From assembly GCA_030592165.1 (NCBI GenBank), contig JAUVKC010000005.1, positions 1 to 26,207 of the forward strand: a stretch of DNA of 26,207 nt. The letters run 5' to 3'. Of this stretch, positions 8,073 through 14,617 are shown piece after piece. The translations under genes were made by a program, and so were the position numbers. Source of the stretch: Candidatus Buchananbacteria bacterium (lineage in GTDB: Bacteria; Patescibacteriota; Patescibacteriia; CAIXNZ01). The notes below the pieces were generated by a model. That model was not told the DNA's origin and did not search any database. It saw only the letters and a list, made by a program, of their open reading frames with translations. The stretch's first letter is position 1. Each line of letters opens with the position of its first letter.

Positions 8073-8372
8073 CTAAACTCCTTGCTGTATTATCGCCATC
8101 ACATCTTCCTCCTTGATCATCAAAAGGTCCTCTTCTCCTGGTATTTCATCTGGTGAATATTTTTTAAAAATAACTTTATCACCAACCTTAAGACTAATCG
8201 GTGCTCTTTGTCCGTTTTCTAAAAGCCGACCTTCACCAATCGCAACGACTTCACCTCTTTCAGGTTTTTCTTTATCTATTGTGTCCGGTAAAATAATACC
8301 AGCCTTGGAAACTTCGTCTACTGCAAATGGTTTAATTAAAACATGATCATTTAAAGGTTTGTAATTTGACAT
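8073..8372 (-). CDS. groS: 10-kDa co-chaperonin GroES
   Basis: Forms the seven-membered lid of GroEL. The best start is the ATG at 8372, giving 99 aa beginning MSNYKPLNDHVLIKP, which matches the usual GroES N-terminus; an upstream in-frame ATG at 8411 would add 13 atypical residues. The mobile loop region is VDEVSKAGIILPDT, followed by KPERGEVVAIGEG, VGDKVIFKKYSPDEI and the C-terminal EEDVMAII. It is the first gene of the groES-groEL pair. The leader between the CIRCE site and the ATG is about 90 nt. Confidence 0.96.
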   Translation of the reverse strand: MSNYKPLNDHVLIKPFAVDEVSKAGIILPDTIDKEKPERGEVVAIGEGRLLENGQRAPISLKVGDKVIFKKYSPDEIPGEEDLLMIKEEDVMAIIQQGV

Positions 8373-8461
8373 AGTTTTGAATAAGTAAAAAGTTAAAAAG
8401 TAAAAGTTCATAAAGTAAACTTATTTTACTTTACAAACTTTCCAATTTTCAACTGAGTTCA

Positions 8462-8488
8462 TTAGCACTCTCATCTCAGGAGTGCTAC
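8462..8488 (-). promoter_or_regulatory. CIRCE operator (HrcA-binding site)
   Basis: TTAGCACTC, 9 nt, then GAGTGCTAC. This matches the CIRCE consensus with one mismatch at the last base. It lies in the transcribed leader upstream of groES, so repression of groESL by HrcA, relieved by heat, is expected. Confidence 0.93.
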
Positions 8489-8506
8489 AAATGTCTCTAT
8501 TAGAGT

Positions 8507-8534
8507 ACCTTATCAAAAACAGCGACTTTGTCAA
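8507..8534 (-). promoter_or_regulatory. probable groESL promoter
   Basis: A perfect -35 TTGACA (minus strand, 8529-8534) lies upstream of CIRCE. The -10 is weak: TAAGGT at 8507-8512 with a 16-nt spacer is the best I see. The -35 directly follows the U-tract of the upstream gene's terminator. Confidence 0.5.
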
Positions 8535-8535
8535 G

Positions 8536-8564
8536 AAAAAAAACGACCCGCATAGCGGATCGTT
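8536..8564 (-). terminator. intrinsic terminator of the tyrA-like gene
   Basis: Minus strand: AACGATCCGC, a short loop, GCGGGTCGTT (one U-G pair), then eight U. It lies 15 bases after the stop codon. Confidence 0.9.
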
Positions 8565-8578
8565 ATATAATTATAATT

Positions 8579-9304
8579 TTATTTTATTTTCTTATTAACT
8601 TTTTTAAAAGCTTTAATCAGCTTTTTCCTAATTTCCTTCGTATATGGATTAAAATTCTGCATATCAAGAAAAAGCTGAATTGAATCATTTTGAACTGTTT
8701 CATTAACTTTTAAAAGACGTTCAAACCCAAGACTAGAAATTTGCTGTTTAACAAGACCAAATTCTTCAAGTCCACGACCAATAAAATGAACTAAAGATAA
8801 AGAAATGGCTGCTTGCTGATCATGGTCTTTGGGTGTAGTTTCAATAACCTTAACTCCTAATTTTTTCATAACCTCATTAACCTCAGACAATCTCTCAGAA
8901 CTTATCCGCAAAGGACAAAGAATCCATTGCAAACCATTTGTACTATCTTTAGCTGAATCCGGTCCAAACATAGGATGAGTTGCCATAATTTCATTATCTG
9001 GTGAAATATATGAGTTAAGCCATTTTGCTGGAAATACTTTTACTGAAGCAACATCCATAACAAGAGTCCCTTTTTTAAGTAAAGGTGCTATTTTTTTTAT
9101 CATTTCTTCTATTGCTGAAATAGCAACTGCCACAAAAACCCAATCGCATTGACAAACTTCTTCCAAGCTAACCCATTGATAACCAAGACCTTCAACTAAT
9201 TTTGATTTATCTGAACGATTAAAAACCAAAACCTCTGCGTAAGGTTTTAATATTTTAGCAAGTAATTGTCCGAATCGGCTAAAGCCGATGATTCCGATGG
9301 TCAT
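8579..9304 (-). CDS. tyrA: prephenate/arogenate dehydrogenase family protein
   Basis: Oxidative decarboxylation of prephenate (to 4-hydroxyphenylpyruvate) or arogenate (to tyrosine) with NAD(P). The 241-aa protein starts with a Rossmann fold (IGIIGFSRFGQLLAK), of the GxxGxxxxG form seen in plant-type arogenate dehydrogenases. VMDVASVK and ATHPMFGPDS (His110) are typical substrate-site motifs. DHD (161-163) and His173 in SLVHFIGR match the helical domain. The protein is short, without chorismate mutase or ACT regions, so allosteric control by tyrosine is not expected. It lies downstream of the prephenate dehydratase-like gene on the same strand, so both aromatic branches are paired. A Leu-rich start without an SD; TATAAC lies 4 nt before the ATG. 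Confidence 0.85.
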   Translation of the reverse strand: MTIGIIGFSRFGQLLAKILKPYAEVLVFNRSDKSKLVEGLGYQWVSLEEVCQCDWVFVAVAISAIEEMIKKIAPLLKKGTLVMDVASVKVFPAKWLNSYISPDNEIMATHPMFGPDSAKDSTNGLQWILCPLRISSERLSEVNEVMKKLGVKVIETTPKDHDQQAAISLSLVHFIGRGLEEFGLVKQQISSLGFERLLKVNETVQNDSIQLFLDMQNFNPYTKEIRKKLIKAFKKVNKKIK

Positions 9305-9481
9305 AATGGTTATAAATTACAATAATCAAATAACAAATTTCAAACAAAATCTAAATTATAAATACTAAACAATAAACTAAGAGCAACTATTTTCTATTAT
9401 CCTCTATTTACTTTTTAGTTACTAACAACCACACTGTCCATCATTCAAAGGTAAAAAAACTACGGGGATACCTAATTCCAA

Positions 9482-9510
9482 GGAGATTCTTCGATTACTC
9501 AGAATGACGG
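9482..9510. repeat. dispersed ATTCT...AGAAT palindromic repeat
   Basis: GAGATTCTTCGATTACTCAG followed by AATGACGG: the arms ATTCT (9486-9490) and AGAAT (9501-9505) can pair. The GTCATTCTGAG...GAATCT word is a type I recall as widespread in bacterial genomes. A diverged version may be present within 13424-13548. Confidence 0.45.
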
Positions 9511-9514
9511 TGTA

Positions 9515-10108
9515 TTACTGGTGCTTGTTATTTACTTTTCTTGTGACAGCAAGAAAAGTCGTAAAATTAAATTTCAAATCCTGAATACCTTCTTCCATAA
9601 TCTCCATATCATAAAGCTTAGCTGCGCCTTTAGCAGCAATTGCTGCAGTGTCAGAGCTTAATATTCCTTCTTTAATATCTTTAACTGCTTTAGCAGTATC
9701 CTCCCAGGCAATAATCTCGATTTCAGGCCAAATTCGTTTCAAATACATTTTACATTGTTTAAGGGCCTGATCATGTGAAGCTATTTTTTTAATATCTTCT
9801 CTTTTGGTTCCTGGTTTTACAATTAAATTATGTTTAATATCTATTTCAAACATTTTAAAAATACTAAAAGTATGTTTGGCCATCGCATGAACAGCTTCAA
9901 TCACAATACCACCATTAGAATTTTCAATTGGGAAAATACCTAAATTAATTTCCTTAGTATCAATGGCTGTTAAAACTTTTTCAACTGAAACAAGATATTT
10001 AAGTTCAAAATCTTTAATATCATTTTTATAACAATAATAATCAGCTGCTTCTTCTGAAAAACTACCTTTATCTCCTGAAACTCCAATAATTGTTTTTTGA
10101 TTTGTCAT
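9515..10108 (-). CDS. pheA: prephenate dehydratase domain protein lacking the ACT domain
   Basis: Prephenate dehydratase turns prephenate into phenylpyruvate on the phenylalanine branch. The 197-aa protein covers only the catalytic PDT domain: GDKGSFSEEAA near the N-terminus, IFPIENSNGG (58-67), ASHDQALKQC (110-119), and TAAIAAKGAAKLY with GIQD later. The C-terminal ACT regulatory domain is absent, so phenylalanine feedback is not expected. The catalytic TRF motif reads T183-T184-F185: the Thr is kept but the Arg is replaced. Activity is therefore uncertain. It stands 210 bases upstream of the tyrA-like gene, same strand. No SD is seen; TATAAA lies about 16 nt before the ATG. Confidence 0.82.
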   Translation of the reverse strand: MTNQKTIIGVSGDKGSFSEEAADYYCYKNDIKDFELKYLVSVEKVLTAIDTKEINLGIFPIENSNGGIVIEAVHAMAKHTFSIFKMFEIDIKHNLIVKPGTKREDIKKIASHDQALKQCKMYLKRIWPEIEIIAWEDTAKAVKDIKEGILSSDTAAIAAKGAAKLYDMEIMEEGIQDLKFNFTTFLAVTRKVNNKHQ

Positions 10109-10145
10109 AATGTTTTGAATTTTATTTATAACGTCTTTTGGGTAA

Positions 10146-10163
10146 CACTGAATTCATTCAGTG
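10146..10163. repeat. 18-bp palindrome
   Basis: CACTGAAT-TC-ATTCAGTG: perfect 8-bp arms and a 2-nt loop. It has the same design as the hairpins at 4724 and 4766. It lies just upstream of pheA and is not followed by a T-run. Confidence 0.55.
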
Positions 10164-10281
10164 CTTGATTTACTCCCCACTACCCAATTAAATTCAAATA
10201 TACCCAATATTCTTATACTCATATTATGCTATTCACTAAAATTAGTCAAAAACAAAAAAATGCCTTTTGTAAATAATTATT

Positions 10282-10321
10282 TTATACCCCACTTTAGTGG
10301 GCTGACTAAATTGGGGTATAA
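10282..10321. repeat. nested palindromes with competing pairings
   Basis: TTATACCCCA (10282-10291) pairs with TGGGGTATAA (10312-10321). The inner hairpin CCCACT-TT-AGTGGG (10288-10301) uses the same CCCA bases, so the two folds exclude each other. The rest of 10109-10437 shows no credible gene. Confidence 0.5.
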
Positions 10322-10437
10322 ATTCAAACTAAGTATTTTTCCTTTTCCTCTCATCCTCTTCTTCCCCTACTTCCTCTTATTCATTTCACTAAACTTATCA
10401 AAAAGTACAATAAGTGTGCACACATTACCCTTAGCTA

Positions 10438-10466
10438 TTGACTTTTTCATTAAAACATACTATAAC
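10438..10466 (+). promoter_or_regulatory. promoter of the 51-aa peptide gene
   Basis: TTGACT, exactly 17 nt, TATAAC. Transcription would start near 10473 and give a leader of about 105 nt before the ATG at 10578. Confidence 0.75.
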
Positions 10467-10577
10467 TAAATTATTCAAATACAAAACCTTCACAAAAAAG
10501 GGATAAATATAGAGTACTTAAAATTTAGGATATAAGCTTCACAACGTGCTAGTTGGTCTGGCAAAGGAAATAGAAAA

Positions 10578-10733
10578 ATGGATTTTTATGTAGCGGTTTT
10601 CGTGACAGTTATGGGCATTATACAAATAACAATCGTGAGCGGTTTTGCAGCTATCTACTGTTTATTACTAGATATCAAAAATGAGATGATAAAAAACAGG
10701 ATATCGGAAAGGTCTCAAGGAGAAGAAGATTAA
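10578..10733 (+). CDS. 51-aa single-span membrane peptide, unknown
   Basis: The frame runs from ATG to TAA, 51 aa, with AAAGGAAATAG as a usable SD. The first 30 residues are hydrophobic (MDFYVAVFVTVMGIIQITIV, then SGFAAIYCLLL), a membrane span, and the rest is charged (DIKNEMIKNRISERSQGEED), probably facing the cytoplasm. It has its own consensus promoter and is followed by a strong GC-rich terminator. It is the only plus-strand gene in the left 20 kb. The architecture resembles small membrane regulators or type I toxins, but no family is recognised and function is unknown. Confidence 0.6.
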   Translation: MDFYVAVFVTVMGIIQITIVSGFAAIYCLLLDIKNEMIKNRISERSQGEED

Positions 10734-10746
10734 GATTTAAACCTTT

Positions 10747-10797
10747 AATCCCGCCGGAAATTTGCGTAACACGCAAACAACTCCGGCGGGATTTTTT
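10747..10797 (+). terminator. strong bifurcated terminator
   Basis: AATCCCGCCGGA (10747-10758) pairs with TCCGGCGGGATT (10782-10793), followed by a T-run. Inside is a second hairpin, TTTGCGT-AAC-ACGCAAA. The arms are flanked by A and T so it could act on both strands. Confidence 0.9.
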
Positions 10798-10799
10798 AA

Positions 10800-10831
10800 T
10801 TAAAAAATACCCCCGAAGTTTCGAGGGTATT
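10800..10831 (-). terminator. intrinsic terminator of the lipoprotein gene
   Basis: Minus strand AATACCCTCGAA / TTCGGGGGTATT (one U-G pair) followed by TTTT. It starts 12 bases after the stop codon. Confidence 0.88.
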
Positions 10832-10842
10832 AATTTTATTTT

Positions 10843-11730
10843 TTATTTAGCTTTCTGAAAATCAGTCAGGGTCCAGGTCATAGAAACTTTCCCATTTATT
10901 ACCTGGGTACGATAATACAACCCCTTACCTTTGACATACCACAAATGTTCCTCATATCCTTGATTTAAAGCTGAGTCTGTTTCTCCTTCTGTTTTTTCTC
11001 TTGGTTTGACTGTTCTAATAAAATGGAGAGCTTTGATATCTTTATTGATAGGCAGAGGTTCTTGGCCCACAAATAAAACTTTATCTTGTGGATTTTCACC
11101 TAAAGATATTTCAGTTTGTGGAGGTTTACCAAAGAAAATTATGTGAGCAGAAAAAGCATTTGGTTCATTACTAGTGTCCCAACCACCCCATGCGCTATTA
11201 TACATGCTAATTATTTCTTCTTTGTAAGTAATAACTTCATGTGCCATGAAATTAAAAGATGATGTAGCTGCAATAAAAACCTGTTGAGCATCATCATAAT
11301 AATTTAATTCATCTTTGATGACTTTCAATTCTACTGAATTTGGATACTCAAGTTTACCTTGTTTTTCGGCCTTTTTCAAAACTTTTAAAATCAATAAATA
11401 GCTCTTTTTAGGTTTTTTTCCTAACAAAGGCATAAAACTTTTTCTTGACCTTTGCACATAATACTTATCACCATTTTTTATTTCTACCTCTTCATATTTA
11501 ATTGGTTTAACTTCACCAACTTCAATCGTGTAAGTCCATGTTGTCCCTATTTGCATAGGTAAATAATCAAGTGGAGTACCTATCTCTTTTGGTATTTCAG
11601 GTCTCAATTTTGATTTCTTAATAGTATCGTTCTTTTTATCGTCTGTTTTTTTCGCATCTGATGTCTCTATACAACCTAGGAACAAAAACACCACCACCAC
11701 TGTCATAAAAATTCTTACCAATTTTCTCAT
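10843..11730 (-). CDS. predicted lipoprotein, unknown function
   Basis: The likely start is the ATG at 11730 (MRKLVRIFMT), 295 aa, behind the SD AAAGGAGAAAGG; an upstream ATG at 11805 overlaps the promoter and is rejected. The N-terminus is a lipoprotein signal: basic MRKLVR, hydrophobic VVVVFLFLG, then Cys20. After a Lys/Asp-rich linker (DAKKTDDKKNDTIKKSK) comes a soluble domain beginning DYLPMQIGTTWTYTIEVGE, a pattern seen in secreted lipoproteins of unknown role. It ends WYVKGKGLYYRTQV...TWTLTDFQKAK. It is expected to be anchored to the outer face of the membrane. It has its own promoter and terminator, so it is a single-gene unit. Confidence 0.8.
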   Translation of the reverse strand: MRKLVRIFMTVVVVFLFLGCIETSDAKKTDDKKNDTIKKSKLRPEIPKEIGTPLDYLPMQIGTTWTYTIEVGEVKPIKYEEVEIKNGDKYYVQRSRKSFMPLLGKKPKKSYLLILKVLKKAEKQGKLEYPNSVELKVIKDELNYYDDAQQVFIAATSSFNFMAHEVITYKEEIISMYNSAWGGWDTSNEPNAFSAHIIFFGKPPQTEISLGENPQDKVLFVGQEPLPINKDIKALHFIRTVKPREKTEGETDSALNQGYEEHLWYVKGKGLYYRTQVINGKVSMTWTLTDFQKAK

Positions 11731-11776
11731 TTTACCTTTCTCCTTTTTTTTGTGAAAGTACCTTAAATCTTTTTTT

Positions 11777-11805
11777 ATCTTAATTAAAAAAATGTTTTTT
11801 GTCAA
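11777..11805 (-). promoter_or_regulatory. promoter of the lipoprotein gene
   Basis: Minus strand TTGACA (11800-11805), 17 nt, TAAGAT (11777-11782). The leader is about 40 nt and contains the SD. Confidence 0.7.
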
Positions 11806-11875
11806 GAGTTAGCCTATAATTCTTTAGCGTCTTAGATGTTTAAAAATTAAATTCACAAACAATACAGTAGAACTA

Positions 11876-11893
11876 TCAGTGTTATCTGTGAAT
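11876..11893 (+). repeat. 18-nt dispersed repeat, copy 2
   Basis: Identical to 6319-6336. It lies in the spacer between the lipoprotein gene and the end of the O-antigen ligase gene. Confidence 0.5.
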
Positions 11894-11924
11894 TATATTT
11901 GCATTTCTGATATCATTATTATCT

Positions 11925-13312
11925 TCACTTCACCAAACTCACCTGTTTCAACCACAACCCAAACATTAACCACCATAAAATAATTCCAAAATATAGAGTC
12001 CAAAAATAATGATCGAAAACCATAATAACTAAAAGCATAATAAAAATCGCTGTATAGCCTAAAAACCAATAAAGACGCCGCTGATAAAAATTAAATATAT
12101 TAGCTATCTTGAATTTTCGTAAAACTAGTAAAAGCTGAGATTGTTCATCTATTTTGAAATACCAAATTTCCCGAAAAACTAAAATAAGCAAAAGCATAAA
12201 AAAAACAAAACCAAGTAAACCTGTTTCAACTGCAGCAAGTAAAAAAACATTATGAACTGGCTGATAAAATCGTGCTTCTTCTTTTTCTGTTGCTGCATTA
12301 TAAACAGCTAAAGTATAATTACCAAGTCCAACACCTTTGAGCCAATTTACTTGAATCAAATTCTGGGCTTGCTGTAAATAATTCACTCTTTGTCCTGATG
12401 AATACTGTTCAAGTCTGTCCTGGGCTTTTAATCGACTAACCAAAGGTGCCTGATAAAGCATGCTCAGACTGGCCACAACAAATAACATGGCCAAGATAAT
12501 TTGGGCAAATTTTAATTTAATTTGTTTTTCCTGACCAAAAAAAATAAAAATAGACAAAAAGATCAAAGCTATTACTAAAGCCAAAACAGCACTTTTGGAA
12601 AAAGTAAAAAACAATCCAGCAGTTATAACTAATAAACTTAAACTTAAAATTATTTTTTCCTTTTTGATTTTAGATAAAAACAGCAAGGTAATTAAAACAA
12701 CAATACTAATCGCTAAAAATCCAGCTAAAATATTTGGGTGAGGCAATCCTCCGTAAGCTCGTAGCCAACGAACTCCTTGCGTTTCAATAACTGAGACGCC
12801 TACATCTTCTGGTAACTGGCTAGCCATGCCCAACCATTTACTGGCAAAACTTTTTGTAGTAAAACCTGATAAATCCCCAAGCATGATTGAAGTAAGGCTG
12901 CAAAAACTATTGCCCAACCAATTTTCTGATAACTAAATTTAAAATTTATGACTAAAATTAAAACCGTAAAACCTTCAAGAAATTTTATTAAATAATAAAA
13001 CGCTACTTGCGAGTCTTGAGCGAAAAATAAACTAAAAATTGTGATTATAAAAAATAAAAATATAACTATATAAAAATCAAGAACTTTTAAATTTAAAACG
13101 CTAGACTCATCCTCTTTATTTTTTAATCGATAAAGTAAAGCCAAAAAAATAATCACAAAAAGCAAAATTTCAGTCGCATACAAACTAAAGCTCAAGTACT
13201 GACTCATTTGCCCACCTAACTCTCCTATATGCCAAAACCATCTTGTCTGCCAGGGTAAAAGAAAAATAAATAAATAAAAAAGGTATTCAATTGTTTTACT
13301 CAATTTAATCAT
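11925..13312 (-). CDS. O-antigen ligase/polymerase family membrane protein, split by a frameshift
   Basis: Two overlapping frames make one protein of about 462 aa: 12800-13312 (N-terminal part) and the frame ending at 11925. They join at an A5 run on the minus strand (12851-12855); one more A gives ...YQVLLQK-SFASKWLGMA..., a natural join. About a dozen hydrophobic spans are present. GGLPHPNILAGFLA and the loop QPVHNVFLLAAVETGLLG are typical of the Wzy/WaaL (PF04932) superfamily, which polymerises or transfers lipid-linked glycans at the outer face of the membrane. The ATG at 13312 has a TATAAT box 6 nt upstream and no SD. The frameshift may be a sequencing error, a true mutation or slippage; it does not fit a canonical programmed -1 site. 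Confidence 0.82.
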
Positions 13313-13318
13313 AATTCT

Positions 13319-13324
13319 ATTATA
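13319..13324 (-). promoter_or_regulatory. -10 box placed for a leaderless mRNA
   Basis: TATAAT, then AGAATT, then the ATG at 13312. The start point would fall on or next to the A of ATG. The -35 region is weak. Confidence 0.55.
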
Positions 13325-13365
13325 ACTTAATTGTTATGAAAAATAAAAGCACCACCTTGGGGTCT

Positions 13366-13379
13366 GCCTGCCGTCAGGC
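13366..13379. repeat. short GC-rich hairpin
   Basis: GCCTG-CCGT-CAGGC in an AT-rich spacer, similar in wording to the GC-rich remnant at 5191-5216. Confidence 0.35.
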
Positions 13380-13423
13380 GAAACATTTTTATAACGCAAC
13401 TTTTTCTCTCTCGTTTTATTCTC

Positions 13424-13548
13424 AAAAAAAACAAACAGTCTTTATGTCATTTAGATGTTAAGACTATCTAAATTCATAGATTCCACGCAGAGCCAATCGT
13501 GAGAGAGTGTAGAGAGTCGAAGGGCTCTGAATGACTGTTTGTTTTTTT
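13424..13548 (-). terminator. 125-bp inverted-repeat element acting as a giant terminator
   Basis: The 16-bp arms AAAAAAACAAACAGTC (13425-13440) and its exact complement (13533-13548) enclose two further hairpins: ATTTAGAT/ATCTAAAT and CAGAGCC/GGGCTCTG. On the minus strand it starts within the stop codon of the radical SAM gene and ends in eight T. It can therefore fold into one branched terminator. Its ends also look like those of a small inverted-repeat mobile element. Confidence 0.6.
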
Positions 13549-14581
13549 ATAAATTATCCTTTATCTTATCAATTAACCCATCTGTATAATAACACCTTAT
13601 CCGACAAACCTTTTGACACTTTTTCACCAATCTTCTTTTTTCATTAAACTCAGCTGATCGCCACATCTTTTTTGCAGAAAAACTCTTCAAATCACCCTGA
13701 GTGATACCTGTTTTGTAACAAAAAAATATTTTACCTGAGGGATCTATATTCATTGTCTTAAAATCGTTTGGGCATTTTATTTTGATCGACTTATTTGGTT
13801 GAAGAAAATAATCACGAAAGGCTTGTAAAGTTTTCTGACTATTATCTATTTTATATTTCTTTTTCTTTAAAAGTTTAAGCTGATGAAAAAAAGTAATAAT
13901 TTTTTCTTTATCCTGGGGCCATAAAGGGTTTTGTTCAAACCAATCAATGTCATACTCACCTTTAAAATTTTCGTCCAGAGCCTGAATATTTACTGATAAA
14001 TCTTCCTGATTAGCCCATTCCATTAAATTTAATATATCTTCACCAATATTTTTATGAGTAACCAAAACTCCCAAACTTGTCTTTATATTATTTTGTTTGA
14101 GAAGTTGTTGGGCTTTTTTGACCTGAACAAAAGCACCTTTGATACCTCGTAATTCATCATGGACTTCAGCTGAAAAACTATACAATGATAAACGTATTTG
14201 ATCTATACCTGCCTCAGCTAATTTTTTAGCCATATTCTCATCAAGCAAAAAGCCATTTGTTTCTAAAGTAACCTTAAAATCATGATCTTTTAATTCTTTA
14301 ATAATATGATGAATATCTTCTCGTAATAAAGGTTCCCCACCACCCAAACTAATTGGATACCCCTTACCCAACCATTGTCTCATATCTTTAATAATTTTCT
14401 TCCATTCAGCCAAGCTTAGTTCCTGATGATCTTTAGTCTGCCAGATATCACAATGCTTGCAAGCAAAATTACATTTATAAGTCAAAATCAAATCAGAACC
14501 TTTTGGTTTGGCCAAAGGCTTGTTTAAAATACGTGAAACTTTTTCAGCTAAATAACTATTAAATTTTCTTATCTTTTGCAT
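13547..14581 (-). CDS. radical SAM protein with SPASM-like C-terminus
   Basis: The leaderless-type start at 14581 (MQKIRKFNSY) gives 344 aa; an ATG at 14617 would overlap the preceding gene. The cluster motif is Cys37-x3-Cys41-x2-Cys44 in LTYKCNFACKHCDIW, followed by GGGEP (80-84) for SAM binding and ETNGFLL. The C-terminal half has further cysteines (KCPNDF, FFCYK, KKCQKVCRIRC), the pattern of a SPASM/twitch auxiliary Fe-S cluster. Such enzymes modify peptides or serve cofactor and glycan pathways; the substrate cannot be named. It follows the nucleotidyltransferase-like gene on the same strand, without overlap. Confidence 0.88.
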   Translation of the reverse strand: MQKIRKFNSYLAEKVSRILNKPLAKPKGSDLILTYKCNFACKHCDIWQTKDHQELSLAEWKKIIKDMRQWLGKGYPISLGGGEPLLREDIHHIIKELKDHDFKVTLETNGFLLDENMAKKLAEAGIDQIRLSLYSFSAEVHDELRGIKGAFVQVKKAQQLLKQNNIKTSLGVLVTHKNIGEDILNLMEWANQEDLSVNIQALDENFKGEYDIDWFEQNPLWPQDKEKIITFFHQLKLLKKKKYKIDNSQKTLQAFRDYFLQPNKSIKIKCPNDFKTMNIDPSGKIFFCYKTGITQGDLKSFSAKKMWRSAEFNEKRRLVKKCQKVCRIRCYYTDGLIDKIKDNL

Positions 14582-14587
14582 AAATCC

Positions 14588-14617
14588 ATTATAGCGTGGG
14601 GTTTTAAATTTGTTCAA
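14588..14617 (-). promoter_or_regulatory. promoter giving a leaderless radical SAM mRNA
   Basis: TTGAAC (14612-14617), 18 nt, TATAAT (14588-14593), then 6 nt (GGATTT) to the ATG at 14581. The -35 lies inside the end of the upstream gene. Confidence 0.65.

Noticed and set aside
10161..10469. Plus-strand 102-aa open frame in the pheA-lipoprotein spacer
   Set aside because: It starts inside a palindrome, crosses the nested hairpins and the promoter at 10438-10466, has no SD and a composition like translated AT-rich spacer.
11731..11805. Longer N-terminus for the lipoprotein
   Set aside because: It would run through the promoter and SD and would bury the signal peptide.
12846..12860. Programmed -1 frameshift in the O-antigen ligase gene
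   Set aside because: The zero-frame codons CAA AAA do not make a canonical slippery heptamer and no downstream pseudoknot is evident; a homopolymer indel is simpler.
14582..14617. Upstream ATG of the radical SAM gene
   Set aside because: It lies on the -35 box and overlaps the preceding gene; the ATG at 14581 fits the TATAAT spacing.
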